Of a stretch of DNA of 64,000 bases, positions 8,928 through 18,510 are shown piece after piece (the stretch's first letter is position 1; every line of letters starts with the position of its first letter). Both the position numbers and the translations under genes were made by a program. Source of the stretch: Desulforhopalus vacuolatus (lineage in GTDB: Bacteria > Desulfobacterota > Desulfobulbia > Desulfobulbales > Desulfocapsaceae); assembly GCF_016918505.1 (NCBI RefSeq), contig NZ_JAFFPZ010000002.1, positions 186,001 through 250,000 of the forward strand, in the 5' to 3' direction. The notes under the pieces are model-generated. The model searched no databases, was not told the DNA's origin, and saw only the letters and a list, made by a program, of their open reading frames with translations.

Positions 8928-9224
8928 ATGCAAACTCTTCGCGAAAAAATTACCTTCACTTTCTCAGCGCTGCTTTACCTTCTTTTCAACCTCGGGCAGG
9001 GAACAACACCGATAGAGATTTTTAAAGGGACGGTCTGGCAACTGCTCTCCATGTTCCCCTATACGGCTGGAGTTACCTGGGTCATTGTGATTTTTCTCAA
9101 ACACATGGCGGGCAACGAAATGTTACCATGGGATCGTATCATACGCATCTTTTTCATAGTAGGAATACTTTTTGCCCTGCTGCTTGCCATTTACCAGTAT
9201 GCAGAAATGGGGGCAGCTGTATGA
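8928..9224 (+). CDS. Small membrane protein coupled to recC
   Basis: 98 residues with a basic start (MQTLREK) and three hydrophobic stretches: FSALLYLLFNLG, AGVTWVIVIFLKH and IIRIFFIVGILFALLLAIY. No family recognised. The stop overlaps the recC start by four bases (ATGA), so it is translated together with recC. The start is weakly supported because no ribosome site precedes the ATG at 8928. No known RecBCD partner is a membrane protein, so the coupling may be simple operon packing. Confidence 0.65.
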   Translation: MQTLREKITFTFSALLYLLFNLGQGTTPIEIFKGTVWQLLSMFPYTAGVTWVIVIFLKHMAGNEMLPWDRIIRIFFIVGILFALLLAIYQYAEMGAAV

Positions 9225-12200
9225 CACATGGTTTTTTTCTGCACGCCTCCAACCGCACTGAAGATCTCCTTGAGCATCTCGCCGCTGTATTGCAGAGTGC
9301 CCCGCAGAAAAGCCTGTTTGGAACTGAGATGTTCCTCATCCAGAGTCAGGGAATGGGGCGCGTTGTCTCGCAGAATCTGGCCGACCGCTTTGGCAGTTTC
9401 TGTAACTTTCGTTTCTACCTGCCGCTTAATTTCCTGTGCCATATTGCCAACCTGCTCGACCTTGACATCAGTCCGGACGGCTTCGATCGCGGGATTCTCA
9501 CCTGGCGGCTCGAAGCTCTGCTGCGCGACTGCGACGGGGAAAAATATAAGCCATTGCACCGCTATCTCCATGGTGACGAGCCGTCACACCGACGCTATCA
9601 GCTTGCCAGACGTATTGCTGACACCTTCGATCAGTATCAGCTCATGCGCAGTAAAATGGTGCTCGACTGGGAGGAGGAGCGAGCCACCTTTCCCGACGGG
9701 CCGGAAGCTGTTGACGAGGAATGGCAGATGGCCCTCTGGCGGCGGCTTGTTGATCAGCCGGAGGGTGGAGCTCACCGCGCCCTGCTCTTTCAACGGGTTA
9801 TCGATTTTCTCAACAAAAGCGGAGAGGGGGAACTAAGCGCCCGTCTGCCGCAGCGGGTCTCCATCTTCGGCGTTCACACCCTGCCGCCGCGTTTTCTCGA
9901 ATATCTCGCCACTCTCTCCCGGCAAATAAACGTTCATCTCTACCTCCTTTCCCCCTGCCAGGGGTACTGGGGGGATATGACCGGCGAGAAGAAGGTCTTG
10001 CGCACCGCCCTGAAAACCGGTCTCGATGTTGCCGAAGGAGAGGGGGGACACCCTCTCCTTGCCGACCTCGGCAGGCAGGGACGTGATTTGCAGGAGATAA
10101 TGCTTGAAGATATCGATTTCACGCTTGAAATAACTTCATGGCATGATCCGCTGGAGAATGCGGCAGAGGGCAGCTCTCTGCTGCTTGAACAGGTTCAGCA
10201 TGACATCCTCAAGGGAAAAGTTACTCCGGCCCGACTCGCCGCCGACGATTCCATACGTGTTATATCCACCTACTCCCGCTGGCGGGAACTTGAGGTCCTT
10301 CACGACCACCTGCTGCAGTTTTTTGAGGACGATCCTTCTCTAACGTTGCGGGACATCGTGGTCATGGCACCGGATATTCAGCATTACGCTGCCCTGATCC
10401 CCGCCGCCTTCAATGATATCCAGTACTCTGTTGCTGATCGCAGTCTGCAGTGGCGCAACCCGGCCATTGCCGCCTTCTCTCTCTTCCTCGATCTTTTCAA
10501 GGGGCGCTTCGGCCGCAGTGAGGTTATGGAACTGCTGCAGCACCGTTTTATCGCCGGGCGTTTTGAGCTGAATGAAAAGGATGTAGAGGAGGTGACCCGC
10601 TGGACGGAGGAGGCGGGGATCCGCTGGGGGCTCTCCGTGCAGCAGCGCAGTGAGCTGGGACTTGATTTCAGTGAGGCCACCTTCCGCTCTGGACTTGACC
10701 GCCTGCTGATGGGCTTCATGATAGACAGTGACAACTTTGTAGACGGGGTGCTGCCATGGCCTGATCTCGAAGGCAGAGGGGCGTCGGCTCTTGGCGGTCT
10801 CTGCCAGTTCTTTGCAGTGATTGAACGGGCAGAGGCTGAATTCCACGATCCCCGCAGCCTTACGGCGTGGTCAACGCTGCTGCTGGACACCATGGAAAAC
10901 CTGCTCACCGACACTGGTGCCGGTGAGGTGGGAGAATTGCGAACGTTGCTCGTCGGGCTGGCCGAAAGTGAGCCTTTCACCGGGGAGCAGGATGTCGATT
11001 TTACTGTGATCTGTGAATGGTTTAACGACTGCACGGCAGAGAGCTCCTCCAGCGTTGGCTTTCCCGGGGGGCGGCTCACTTTCTGCTCCATGCTGCCCAT
11101 GCGCTCCATTCCCTTTAAAGCGATTTGTCTCCTTGGCCTTGATGACGGCGTCTTTCCCAGGACTGACCGTGCTGACAGCTTCTCCCTTATCGCCGCCGCC
11201 CCGCGTCCTGGCGACCGATCTCCGCGCAATGATGATCGCTACCAGTTTCTTGAGGCGATCCTCGCCGCACGCCGGGTGCTCTATCTCAGTTATATTGGTC
11301 TCTCTGAGCAGAACGGGGATGTTTTACCGCCATCGGTGGTGGTCTCCGAGTTTCTTGACCTGCTCAGCCGCAGTTATGGGGTGGCAGATATCGTCTGCGA
11401 ACATCCGCTCTATTCTTTCAGTGAACGCTATTTTGATGACAGTTCTTCCGCATTCTTCAGTTACAGCGGGCACAATCTGGCGGTGGCCCAGGCACGGCAG
11501 GAGGCGTGGAGAGAGAAGCAGGTTTCGCTGGAAACAGCACCGTCTCCGCAGAGGGTTGACGAAGTTTCCCCCTTTGGCTGGTGGCGGGGTGAGGTTGAGC
11601 AGGACGAGGCGGAGTCGATTTCCGTCGGGGAACTTTTCAATTTCTACAAAAATCCCCCGGCGTGGTTCGTCAACAACGTCCTCGGAATTCGGCCGGACAC
11701 CGGAGATGTTCAGCGCGATGATCGGGAGAGCTTCAGCCTCAATTTTCTGGAGAAGGCCAGAGTCAACAGGGTTCTCTTTGATGAGATGATTGTGGCTGGA
11801 GGAGCGCTGAAGGAGACGGCGGAGGAGAGCCTTCTGCATCGTCTGCAGAGTCAGAGTCTGTGGCCTCTGGGCACCAGCGGCCGGTTGAACTTTGCCGAAC
11901 AGCAGCAGGAGGTACTGACGTACGTTGAAAGGCTGCAGGCTCTGAATCTCGGTGACCCGCAGCCTGAGAAGTTCCTTGATATACCGTCGACTCCGGCTAC
12001 GGACAATCTTGCTCTTGGTGGTACCCTGACTGATTTCTTTGCTGGTGGAAATTTACAGCTTCGCTTTGGTAAACTGCGGGGAAAAGATCTTTTGCGGGGC
12101 TGGCTGTACCATCAGCTCAGCTGTCTTGCCGGCCTGTCCGGTGAGACCTGGCTTCTCGCAGCAGACGTAACCCTTCATTTTAACGGCGATATGACGAAAG

Positions 12201-12505
12201 ATGACGGCGGTCTCAATCCCGGGATTACAAGTCTGCTTCGTCTCTGGCGTGAGGGGCGGCGACGTCCGCTTTGCGCCCTTGTGGAACCCGCGTTTGACTG
12301 GGCTGTGAAGGCTGTGAAAAAGGGGATCGGGATGGAGGCTGCCGCACAGTCAAAGCTTGAGAGGGATCTGGAGTACCTCTATGAGCCGGAACTGGCACTG
12401 CTTATCGGGGAAGGAGAGCCCGCCGCGCTGCTGGACGAAGAGTTTGAGCAGTTTGCCGAAAAGGTAATGGTGCCAGTCTATAAAGCGGGCATGGAGGGGG
12501 CGTGA
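9221..12505 (+). CDS. recC: Exodeoxyribonuclease V subunit gamma (RecC)
   Basis: Subunit of the RecBCD helicase-nuclease that processes double-strand breaks; RecC splits the strands and reads the recombination hotspot. It has 1094 residues, close to the usual 1120. Recognised by the N-terminal QSQGMGRVVSQNLA region, the SRWRELEVLHDHLL segment, and especially CSMLPMRSIPFKAICLLGLD followed by DGVFPR, a RecC hallmark. The true start is the ATG at 9221, with FFLHASNRTE as the first segment; the frame is open 31 codons further upstream but that overlaps the preceding gene. Stop and recB start overlap (TGATG). Confidence 0.95.
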   Translation: MTHGFFLHASNRTEDLLEHLAAVLQSAPQKSLFGTEMFLIQSQGMGRVVSQNLADRFGSFCNFRFYLPLNFLCHIANLLDLDISPDGFDRGILTWRLEALLRDCDGEKYKPLHRYLHGDEPSHRRYQLARRIADTFDQYQLMRSKMVLDWEEERATFPDGPEAVDEEWQMALWRRLVDQPEGGAHRALLFQRVIDFLNKSGEGELSARLPQRVSIFGVHTLPPRFLEYLATLSRQINVHLYLLSPCQGYWGDMTGEKKVLRTALKTGLDVAEGEGGHPLLADLGRQGRDLQEIMLEDIDFTLEITSWHDPLENAAEGSSLLLEQVQHDILKGKVTPARLAADDSIRVISTYSRWRELEVLHDHLLQFFEDDPSLTLRDIVVMAPDIQHYAALIPAAFNDIQYSVADRSLQWRNPAIAAFSLFLDLFKGRFGRSEVMELLQHRFIAGRFELNEKDVEEVTRWTEEAGIRWGLSVQQRSELGLDFSEATFRSGLDRLLMGFMIDSDNFVDGVLPWPDLEGRGASALGGLCQFFAVIERAEAEFHDPRSLTAWSTLLLDTMENLLTDTGAGEVGELRTLLVGLAESEPFTGEQDVDFTVICEWFNDCTAESSSSVGFPGGRLTFCSMLPMRSIPFKAICLLGLDDGVFPRTDRADSFSLIAAAPRPGDRSPRNDDRYQFLEAILAARRVLYLSYIGLSEQNGDVLPPSVVVSEFLDLLSRSYGVADIVCEHPLYSFSERYFDDSSSAFFSYSGHNLAVAQARQEAWREKQVSLETAPSPQRVDEVSPFGWWRGEVEQDEAESISVGELFNFYKNPPAWFVNNVLGIRPDTGDVQRDDRESFSLNFLEKARVNRVLFDEMIVAGGALKETAEESLLHRLQSQSLWPLGTSGRLNFAEQQQEVLTYVERLQALNLGDPQPEKFLDIPSTPATDNLALGGTLTDFFAGGNLQLRFGKLRGKDLLRGWLYHQLSCLAGLSGETWLLAADVTLHFNGDMTKDDGGLNPGITSLLRLWREGRRRPLCALVEPAFDWAVKAVKKGIGMEAAAQSKLERDLEYLYEPELALLIGEGEPAALLDEEFEQFAEKVMVPVYKAGMEGA

Positions 12506-15500
12506 TGGAAGAGTTTGATGCGGTGCATCTCAAACTGGAGAAGGGCGTGTACCTGGTCGAGGCCAGCGCGGGGACCGGAAAGACCTATGCCATCGCCATG
12601 CTGGTCCTGCGTTTTGTCGCCGAACTGGGGTTGGAGATTGACCATATCCTCATTGTCACTTTCACCCGTGCGGCTACCGCTGAACTGCGTGCGAGGGTGC
12701 GTCAGAGACTGGTGGACGGCTGGTTGATTCTCAGCGGGGAATCGGCGGATGCGGATGCCACTCTCACCGCCTGGGCACAGACCATTCCTGATGCAAAGCG
12801 GACGGAGGCACGGATCCGCCTCAAGCTGGCTCTCGCCAACATTGATCAGGCAGCTGTCTTTACCATCCACAGCTTTTGTCAGAGGATGCTGCGAGAGCAT
12901 GCCCTTGAGAGTTCTCAGCCCTTCGATTCCGAATTGCTCACTGATACCGGAGCAGTGGTTCAGGAGGTGGTTGACGACTTCTGGCGGGAGAATCTCTATT
13001 CTGTTTCAAATCTTGCAGGATCTATTCTGCGGGAAGTGGCCGGTACCCCGGAGGAACTGTTGAAGACGGTGAGTCAGGCGAAGGGAAAGGGAACACTTTT
13101 GCCGGAAACGATGCCACCCTTTGCAGAAGCGGAGGATACCCTCAACGCTGCCGTAGCAGATTTTTGTGAATGGTGGGCGGAGCATGGGGAAGAGTTGTGT
13201 GACCAGTACGCGAAGGACGAGAAGGCCGGGTTGTTCAATAAGAAGTTGAAAGATGGCTGGCCGGTTCTGCTGGACGGGCTGGCGCAGATGCGTGCCGGTA
13301 CCGGCGCGCCGGAGGATCTGAGTATCCTTGATCCTGAGGTTCTCACCGAACCAGACTCCGGCCTGTTGCAGAAAGTAAAACTGAGAAAGCTGGGGAAAGA
13401 AGGTTTTTGTGAGAGTCGAATCTTTCCGCCGCCGGAGACGTTGAAAGCCCTGATCGAAGCACTTGGCACGCTCAAGCTCTCCTGCCGCTGGCAGCTTGCC
13501 GGGACGCTGCGGAAAGAGGTTCGCCGCCGAATGGGCCGCACCGGCAGCCTCAGCTATGATGATCTTATCCATAATGTTGTCGCCAGCCTTAAGAGTGACG
13601 GCGGGGCACTGTTGCAGGAGAGTCTGGCACAGCGCTTCGGAGCCGCGCTGATTGATGAATTTCAGGACACGGACAGTGACCAGTATTATATTTTCTCTCG
13701 TCTTTTCGTCGATGGAAAGCATTTGCTCTTTCTCATCGGGGACCCAAAACAGGCAATCTACAGTTTTCGCGGGGCGGATATTCACAGCTATTTCCAGGCG
13801 CGGTCCAGTGCCGATTACCAGTTGACACTCAAAAAGAACTATCGTTCCCATCCTCGAATGGTTGAGGGGATCAATCAACTCTTTAAGGGGCGTGAAAAAC
13901 CTTTCCTCTACGAAGAGGAGAAACTTCCCTTTTATCCTGTACAGGCTCTTAAAGAAACTGAGATTGCCGGTTTTTCCGGACCGGACGTTGAGGAGGCCAG
14001 TGGTCTTGAATACTGGGTACTGCCGGAACCGGAAAACGGGAAACGATGGAGTTCGGGTAAAGCTCAGGATTGTATTTGTGCCCATCTGGTTGCTGAAATC
14101 AGCCATCTCCTCACTGACGACAGATGGAACATTAGCAATAACGGGGAAAATCGTCCCCTCGTACCGCAGGATATTGCCATTCTCGTACGTAAGAACAGCG
14201 TGGCTGCAGATTATGTCAACGCCCTCGCCAATGCGGGGATCCCTGCGGTTACACTGAGCCGGGACTCGGTGTATGCTTCGGAAGAGTGCCGTGAACTGCT
14301 CCTGCTGCTGCAGGCGATTCTTGAGCCGTCCAGGCAGCGTCAGTTCAAGGCGGGGCTGGCACTCCGCTGGTTTGGCATGAACGGACAGGAGCTGCGGGCT
14401 GTCTGTGAAGATGAGGATGTGTTCGGTGCCTGGCGGGTGCGCATGGCCGAGTATCAGCGGCAATGGCGGGAGGAATCTTTCTTCGCCATGATGGTGTGTC
14501 TGTTGCGCGAGGAGGAGGTGTATCATCGGCTGATCACGCAACGGCGGGGCGAACGCATTATCTCCAATATCCAGCAGTTGCTTTCGCTGGCGCGGGACGA
14601 GGCCGAGGATCGACGTCTCGGACCACTTGAACTGTTCCAGTGGCTGCGACGACGCCGCGAAGATGAGAGCAGAGAGGAGGCTGAGCTGCTGCTTGAGAGT
14701 GACGAGGCTGCAGTGCAGGTGGTTACCATGCACAAGGCCAAAGGGCTGGAGTATGGTATTGTTTTCTGTCCGGACCTCTGGCGGCCGATTGATCTGCTGA
14801 AGAGTGAAACGAACCAGATTGTTGTCTGGGACGGTGGTGACATGGTGCTCGATCTTGGCTCAAAGGAGTTCGACAGGCACAGGGAGATGGCGCGGTGGGA
14901 AAATCAGGCGGAGGCACTGCGTCTGCTTTATGTTGCTGTCACGAGGGCTAAATTGCGCTGTTATGTCGTCTGGGCGGACTGCTCTGCGAAAGGCAGAGCT
15001 CTTGACTCCTTCCTCTCTCCGTTGAGCTGGCTTCTCTTTGGGCTGCGGCAAAATGCCAATGGCCGCGTAACTCCGCTTGCCCGGGATGAGCAACTGCGGA
15101 TCCTGCAACAGGCAGCGGACGGAAGTGGTACGGGGCTGCGGGAGCTGGAGAATGTCCCCCCGCAGTCAGTGAAAACGTCGCCGGGTGGAAATAAAAAACT
15201 GAGTGTGCGCGAAGTCAGTCGCAAGCTGGTCACAGACTGGCAGCGTTCTTCTTTTTCTTCCCTCTCAAGGCTGAGTGATTATGAGCATGAGGGGAGCAGT
15301 GAGACTGCAGGCGAGGAAGGGAATACTGCGTCTATTCCCCTGACCGGTTTACCTGCCGGGCCCCACTTCGGGAATCTGATCCATGGCCTGCTGGAGGAAC
15401 ACTCTTTTTCTGAACTTTCCCAAATTGAAAAAAATGAAAAATTTGTGAAGCGTTGCCATGAGTTGAGCAGGCGTTTCGGCGTGCAGGTGGAAACAGAAAA

Positions 15501-16056
15501 ACTGGCGTTGCTCCTCCGGAACGTGATGCAGGGCAGTCTCACTCCGCCGGAGGCGGCAGGAGAGTGCTTTTCCCTTGCGCAGATTGCCGACACTGTCTGT
15601 CTCAAGGAGATGGAGTTCTACATGAACCTCGGCCATTGTGAGGCTGCAGATCTTGGCAGTCTGCTTGCCGCCGATCCGGCCGTAACCTCTCTGAGGCCTC
15701 ACGCCCTGGAGGGCTGTCTTACCGGTTTTATTGATCTGCTGTGTGAGTATGACGGCCGTTACTATCTGCTTGACTATAAGAGTAACTATCTCGGTGACCG
15801 TCTTGCTGATTACGAGGGGGAGTCTCTCTGCGGGGCCATGCGGGCTCATAATTACGGACTGCAGTACTGGATCTACACACTTGTGCTCCATCGCTGGCTT
15901 GGCAGGCGGATTGAAAACTACAATTATGCGCAGCACTTCGGTGGTGTGTTCTACCTCTTTGTCCGTGGCATGACGCCGGGCGGTACGGGGGGAATCTACA
16001 CTGCACGACCGGATGAAAAGCTGTTGCGCGAATTCGACAGAATAACAGGAAAATAA
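12505..16056 (+). CDS. recB: Exodeoxyribonuclease V subunit beta (RecB)
   Basis: The 3'-5' SF1 helicase and nuclease subunit of RecBCD, 1183 residues, the normal length. Walker A is SAGTGKT (residues 21-27), the UvrD-type motif II is IDEFQDTD near residue 384, and the helicase motif VTMHKAKGLEYGIVF lies in the second half. The C-terminal nuclease is intact: GFID (Asp 1077), LLDYKSN (Asp 1090, Lys 1092), each ten residues beyond the catalytic residues of E. coli RecB. The frame also allows a GTG one codon earlier. Order here is recC-recB-methyltransferase-recD. Confidence 0.97.
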   Translation: MEEFDAVHLKLEKGVYLVEASAGTGKTYAIAMLVLRFVAELGLEIDHILIVTFTRAATAELRARVRQRLVDGWLILSGESADADATLTAWAQTIPDAKRTEARIRLKLALANIDQAAVFTIHSFCQRMLREHALESSQPFDSELLTDTGAVVQEVVDDFWRENLYSVSNLAGSILREVAGTPEELLKTVSQAKGKGTLLPETMPPFAEAEDTLNAAVADFCEWWAEHGEELCDQYAKDEKAGLFNKKLKDGWPVLLDGLAQMRAGTGAPEDLSILDPEVLTEPDSGLLQKVKLRKLGKEGFCESRIFPPPETLKALIEALGTLKLSCRWQLAGTLRKEVRRRMGRTGSLSYDDLIHNVVASLKSDGGALLQESLAQRFGAALIDEFQDTDSDQYYIFSRLFVDGKHLLFLIGDPKQAIYSFRGADIHSYFQARSSADYQLTLKKNYRSHPRMVEGINQLFKGREKPFLYEEEKLPFYPVQALKETEIAGFSGPDVEEASGLEYWVLPEPENGKRWSSGKAQDCICAHLVAEISHLLTDDRWNISNNGENRPLVPQDIAILVRKNSVAADYVNALANAGIPAVTLSRDSVYASEECRELLLLLQAILEPSRQRQFKAGLALRWFGMNGQELRAVCEDEDVFGAWRVRMAEYQRQWREESFFAMMVCLLREEEVYHRLITQRRGERIISNIQQLLSLARDEAEDRRLGPLELFQWLRRRREDESREEAELLLESDEAAVQVVTMHKAKGLEYGIVFCPDLWRPIDLLKSETNQIVVWDGGDMVLDLGSKEFDRHREMARWENQAEALRLLYVAVTRAKLRCYVVWADCSAKGRALDSFLSPLSWLLFGLRQNANGRVTPLARDEQLRILQQAADGSGTGLRELENVPPQSVKTSPGGNKKLSVREVSRKLVTDWQRSSFSSLSRLSDYEHEGSSETAGEEGNTASIPLTGLPAGPHFGNLIHGLLEEHSFSELSQIEKNEKFVKRCHELSRRFGVQVETEKLALLLRNVMQGSLTPPEAAGECFSLAQIADTVCLKEMEFYMNLGHCEAADLGSLLAADPAVTSLRPHALEGCLTGFIDLLCEYDGRYYLLDYKSNYLGDRLADYEGESLCGAMRAHNYGLQYWIYTLVLHRWLGRRIENYNYAQHFGGVFYLFVRGMTPGGTGGIYTARPDEKLLREFDRITGK

Positions 16057-16058
16057 TA

Positions 16059-16517
16059 ATGGATTCCATGGAACTAAAAATAACCCCGCCGACCATGACC
16101 ATGATAACGGTGCTGGTGATGCTCCTCTTCTCTCTGCTGTGGCCGTCCTCCTGGCCGTTGTGGCTGCGTTTGTTTCTCTCGCTGCTCTGTATCCTCTCCG
16201 GGCTGGTGCTGACGGTGCTGGCCTGGCTTCCCTATCATCGTACAGGGACCACCTGGCGACCCGACGACCCTGAGGAGGTAAGAAATCTGCTTACTGAAGG
16301 GGTATATCAGTACAGCCGCAATCCGATGTATCTCGGCCTTGTGTTGATCCTTGTCGGATGGGGATGCTGGCTGGGATCTTTTGCTGCCTTTCTGCCGCTG
16401 CCATTCTTTGTTTACTTTCTCACCCGTCTCCAGATTGTGCCGGAAGAGCGGGCGCTGGAAGGTCATTTCAATGAGGGTTTCCGGCGCTACAGCGCACGTG
16501 TACGCCGCTGGCTGTGA
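16059..16517 (+). CDS. Isoprenylcysteine carboxyl methyltransferase-like membrane protein
   Basis: 152 residues with about four hydrophobic segments. It fits the bacterial ICMT/phospholipid methyltransferase group (PEMT family): the SAM-side motif GVYQYSRNPMYLG (residues about 86-98) and the C-terminal EERALEGHF...F.RYSARVRRWL are both present. The likely substrate in bacteria is unknown. It starts two bases after recB and overlaps the recD start, so it is an integral part of the recCBD transcript, an unusual place for it. A direct repair role is not suggested by the family. Confidence 0.85.
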   Translation: MDSMELKITPPTMTMITVLVMLLFSLLWPSSWPLWLRLFLSLLCILSGLVLTVLAWLPYHRTGTTWRPDDPEEVRNLLTEGVYQYSRNPMYLGLVLILVGWGCWLGSFAAFLPLPFFVYFLTRLQIVPEERALEGHFNEGFRRYSARVRRWL

Positions 16518-18199
16518 GAAAGGGAATGGAGAACGAAAAACAGGAATATGATACGGGGACTCTGTCTGGCTTTTATCTGGCGCAGTTTCTCGCGATGCGC
16601 AGCGGGCTTGAGGGGGAGGTGCTGGAGCAGTTTCGACTGCTGGTGGTGCGGCTTGCTGATGCCCTCGAGGCGGGAGACAGCTGTATAGAAGCTGAGCTGC
16701 CGCCGCTGCCGGAGAGTGTCTGCATCAGTGCCGGAGCGTTTAGCAGCGGCGCCGAAGCTCCCCTCGTCTATGACGGGAAACGTCTCTACTTCCACCGTTT
16801 TTATCGTTTTGAGTCACGTCTTGCAGCACAGCTGCTTCGCCTTGCCGGGCGACGGCGGAAACTGCCAGCGGGGGCAGGGGCGATCCTGGAACAGCTTTTT
16901 GACGGCGCGGGACTGGAAAAGGGTGAGACGGATTTTCAGCGGGAGGCTGTGGAACTGGCACTGTGCAGTCATCTCGCCATCATCAGCGGCGGGCCGGGAA
17001 CGGGCAAGACGACTACGGTGGTGAAACTGCTGGCTGCACTTGTGCAGAGTGAAGGTGAACTGAAGATTGCCCTCGCTGCACCTACCGGCAAAGCGGCCAT
17101 GCGACTGGCAGAGTCGGTAAACGGGGCGCGGGCAAAACTTGCAGGGGATGTGGCCGCGAAGATTCCTGCGGAGGCTTCCACGCTGCATCGACTTCTTGGC
17201 AGCCGTCCGGACAGCATTAATTTCCGCCATGATCACACGGCGCCGCTGGCCTTTAATGTGGTGGTGGTTGACGAGGCATCCATGGTTGATCTTGCTCTCA
17301 TGAGCCGTTTGGTAGACGCCCTGCAGCCGGAGACAAGGTTGATTCTGCTCGGGGACAGAGATCAGCTTTCTTCGGTGGAGTCCGGTGCTGTGCTTGCAGA
17401 CTTGCTGGCGAGCCTGCCGCAGTGCGGGGTGGTGTTAAAGAGAGCGTGGCGCTATAACGATAATATCCGGGATCTCGCTGCGGCGATTAACGAAGGTGAG
17501 ACAGAGAAGGCATGGGAACTGCTTAAAAGTAGTGAGAATCTGCAGCTGCCTGGCAAAGGGTGGCGTGCAGAACTCGGACGTCGTTCTGAGCCTTATATGA
17601 AGGTGGTTGGAGAGGTGAGGCAGGATGGCTGTGATAATGCGACTGCGGCGAATGTCTTCCGCGCCTTTCGTGCGTTTCAGATTCTCTGTGCCACCCGTCG
17701 GGATTCGCGCGGGGTTGAGCAGGTGAATGCTGCTGTAACCCGCCATCTCGCTGCTGCCGGGTTTTACTGTCCGGGTGAGGAGTGGGGAGAGCGCTGGTAT
17801 GCCGGGCGACCGGTAATGGTTACTGCCAACGACTACAGCCTTGACCTTTTTAATGGAGATATTGGTATCTGCCTGCCGGGGCGTGACGGCGAAGGGGAAC
17901 GGGTGTGGTTTGAATCAGGGGCGGGCTTCAAGGTCTTTCTGTTGAATCGACTGCCGGGCCATGAAACCGTCTTCGCCATGACTATCCATAAAAGCCAGGG
18001 TTCGGAATATGATACGGTTGCGGTTGTCCTCCCCGATGCGGAAAACCGTCTCCTCAGCCGTGAACTGGTCTATACCGGAATAACGAGAGCCAGAGAGGGG
18101 GTTCTTGTCGTGGCAGAGAAAGAGAGCTTTAAGCGGGCAGTTATTACGCCAGTGCGGCGGCAGAGCGGATTGCGTGAGTTCTTTAGTCGGAGGGTGTGA
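16514..18199 (+). CDS. recD: Exodeoxyribonuclease V subunit alpha (RecD)
   Basis: The 5'-3' SF1B helicase subunit of RecBCD, 561 residues from a GTG that overlaps the previous stop (GTGA); an ATG at 16526 is the alternative. Walker A is GGPGTGKTT at about 159-167. VVVDEASMVDLALM is the Walker B/motif II region, LLGDRDQLSSVESGAVL is motif III, and TIHKSQGSEYDTV plus YTGITRA close the C-terminal helicase domain. It lacks a long N-terminal extension, so it is RecD (RecBCD type) and not RecD2. No terminator follows; a family A repeat begins nine bases after the stop. Confidence 0.95.
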   Translation: MRKGMENEKQEYDTGTLSGFYLAQFLAMRSGLEGEVLEQFRLLVVRLADALEAGDSCIEAELPPLPESVCISAGAFSSGAEAPLVYDGKRLYFHRFYRFESRLAAQLLRLAGRRRKLPAGAGAILEQLFDGAGLEKGETDFQREAVELALCSHLAIISGGPGTGKTTTVVKLLAALVQSEGELKIALAAPTGKAAMRLAESVNGARAKLAGDVAAKIPAEASTLHRLLGSRPDSINFRHDHTAPLAFNVVVVDEASMVDLALMSRLVDALQPETRLILLGDRDQLSSVESGAVLADLLASLPQCGVVLKRAWRYNDNIRDLAAAINEGETEKAWELLKSSENLQLPGKGWRAELGRRSEPYMKVVGEVRQDGCDNATAANVFRAFRAFQILCATRRDSRGVEQVNAAVTRHLAAAGFYCPGEEWGERWYAGRPVMVTANDYSLDLFNGDIGICLPGRDGEGERVWFESGAGFKVFLLNRLPGHETVFAMTIHKSQGSEYDTVAVVLPDAENRLLSRELVYTGITRAREGVLVVAEKESFKRAVITPVRRQSGLREFFSRRV

Positions 18200-18207
18200 T
18201 ATTGATA

Positions 18208-18482
18208 TAATACCATTCCTATTAAGTTGTGACCATACTCAATGCCATTTTCACTTTCTATTGGCGAATGTAAAGGCAGGGGGATGGGAGACAGGAGAAA
18301 GGAGACGGGAGACAGGGAAAAACAAAAGACGGAACAGCGAAAAACTTTTTGCCAACGAATAAAGGCTCTAAACATGCGAATAAAGGCAAAAAACTTTAAA
18401 AAAGATTTTAAAATTAAACAGAGAATTGCTGTTGTTCTATCTTTACTCGCATTCTCTGGTTAATACAAAATGTAAAGGGTAT
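18208..18482 (+). repeat. Family A MITE-like repeat (copy A2, near full length)
   Basis: Begins ATACCATTCCTATTAAG, contains the heptads GGAGACA/GGAGAAA/GGAGACG/GGAGACA, GACGGAACAGCGAAAA, AACATGCGAATAAAGGC, AGAGAATTGCTGTTGTTC and ends CTGGTTAATACAAAATG...GGGTAT. Ends are imperfect inverted repeats (ATACC.../...GGTAT). It has no coding capacity for a transposase. It faces copy A3 across the MarR gene. Confidence 0.88.
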
Positions 18483-18510
18483 GAATTCAGCAATACGTAA
18501 ACAACTGAGG

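Noticed and set aside
13006-14733. 575-codon frame opposite recB
   Set aside because: The plus-strand frame has full RecB motifs; the opposite frame has none and no ribosome site.
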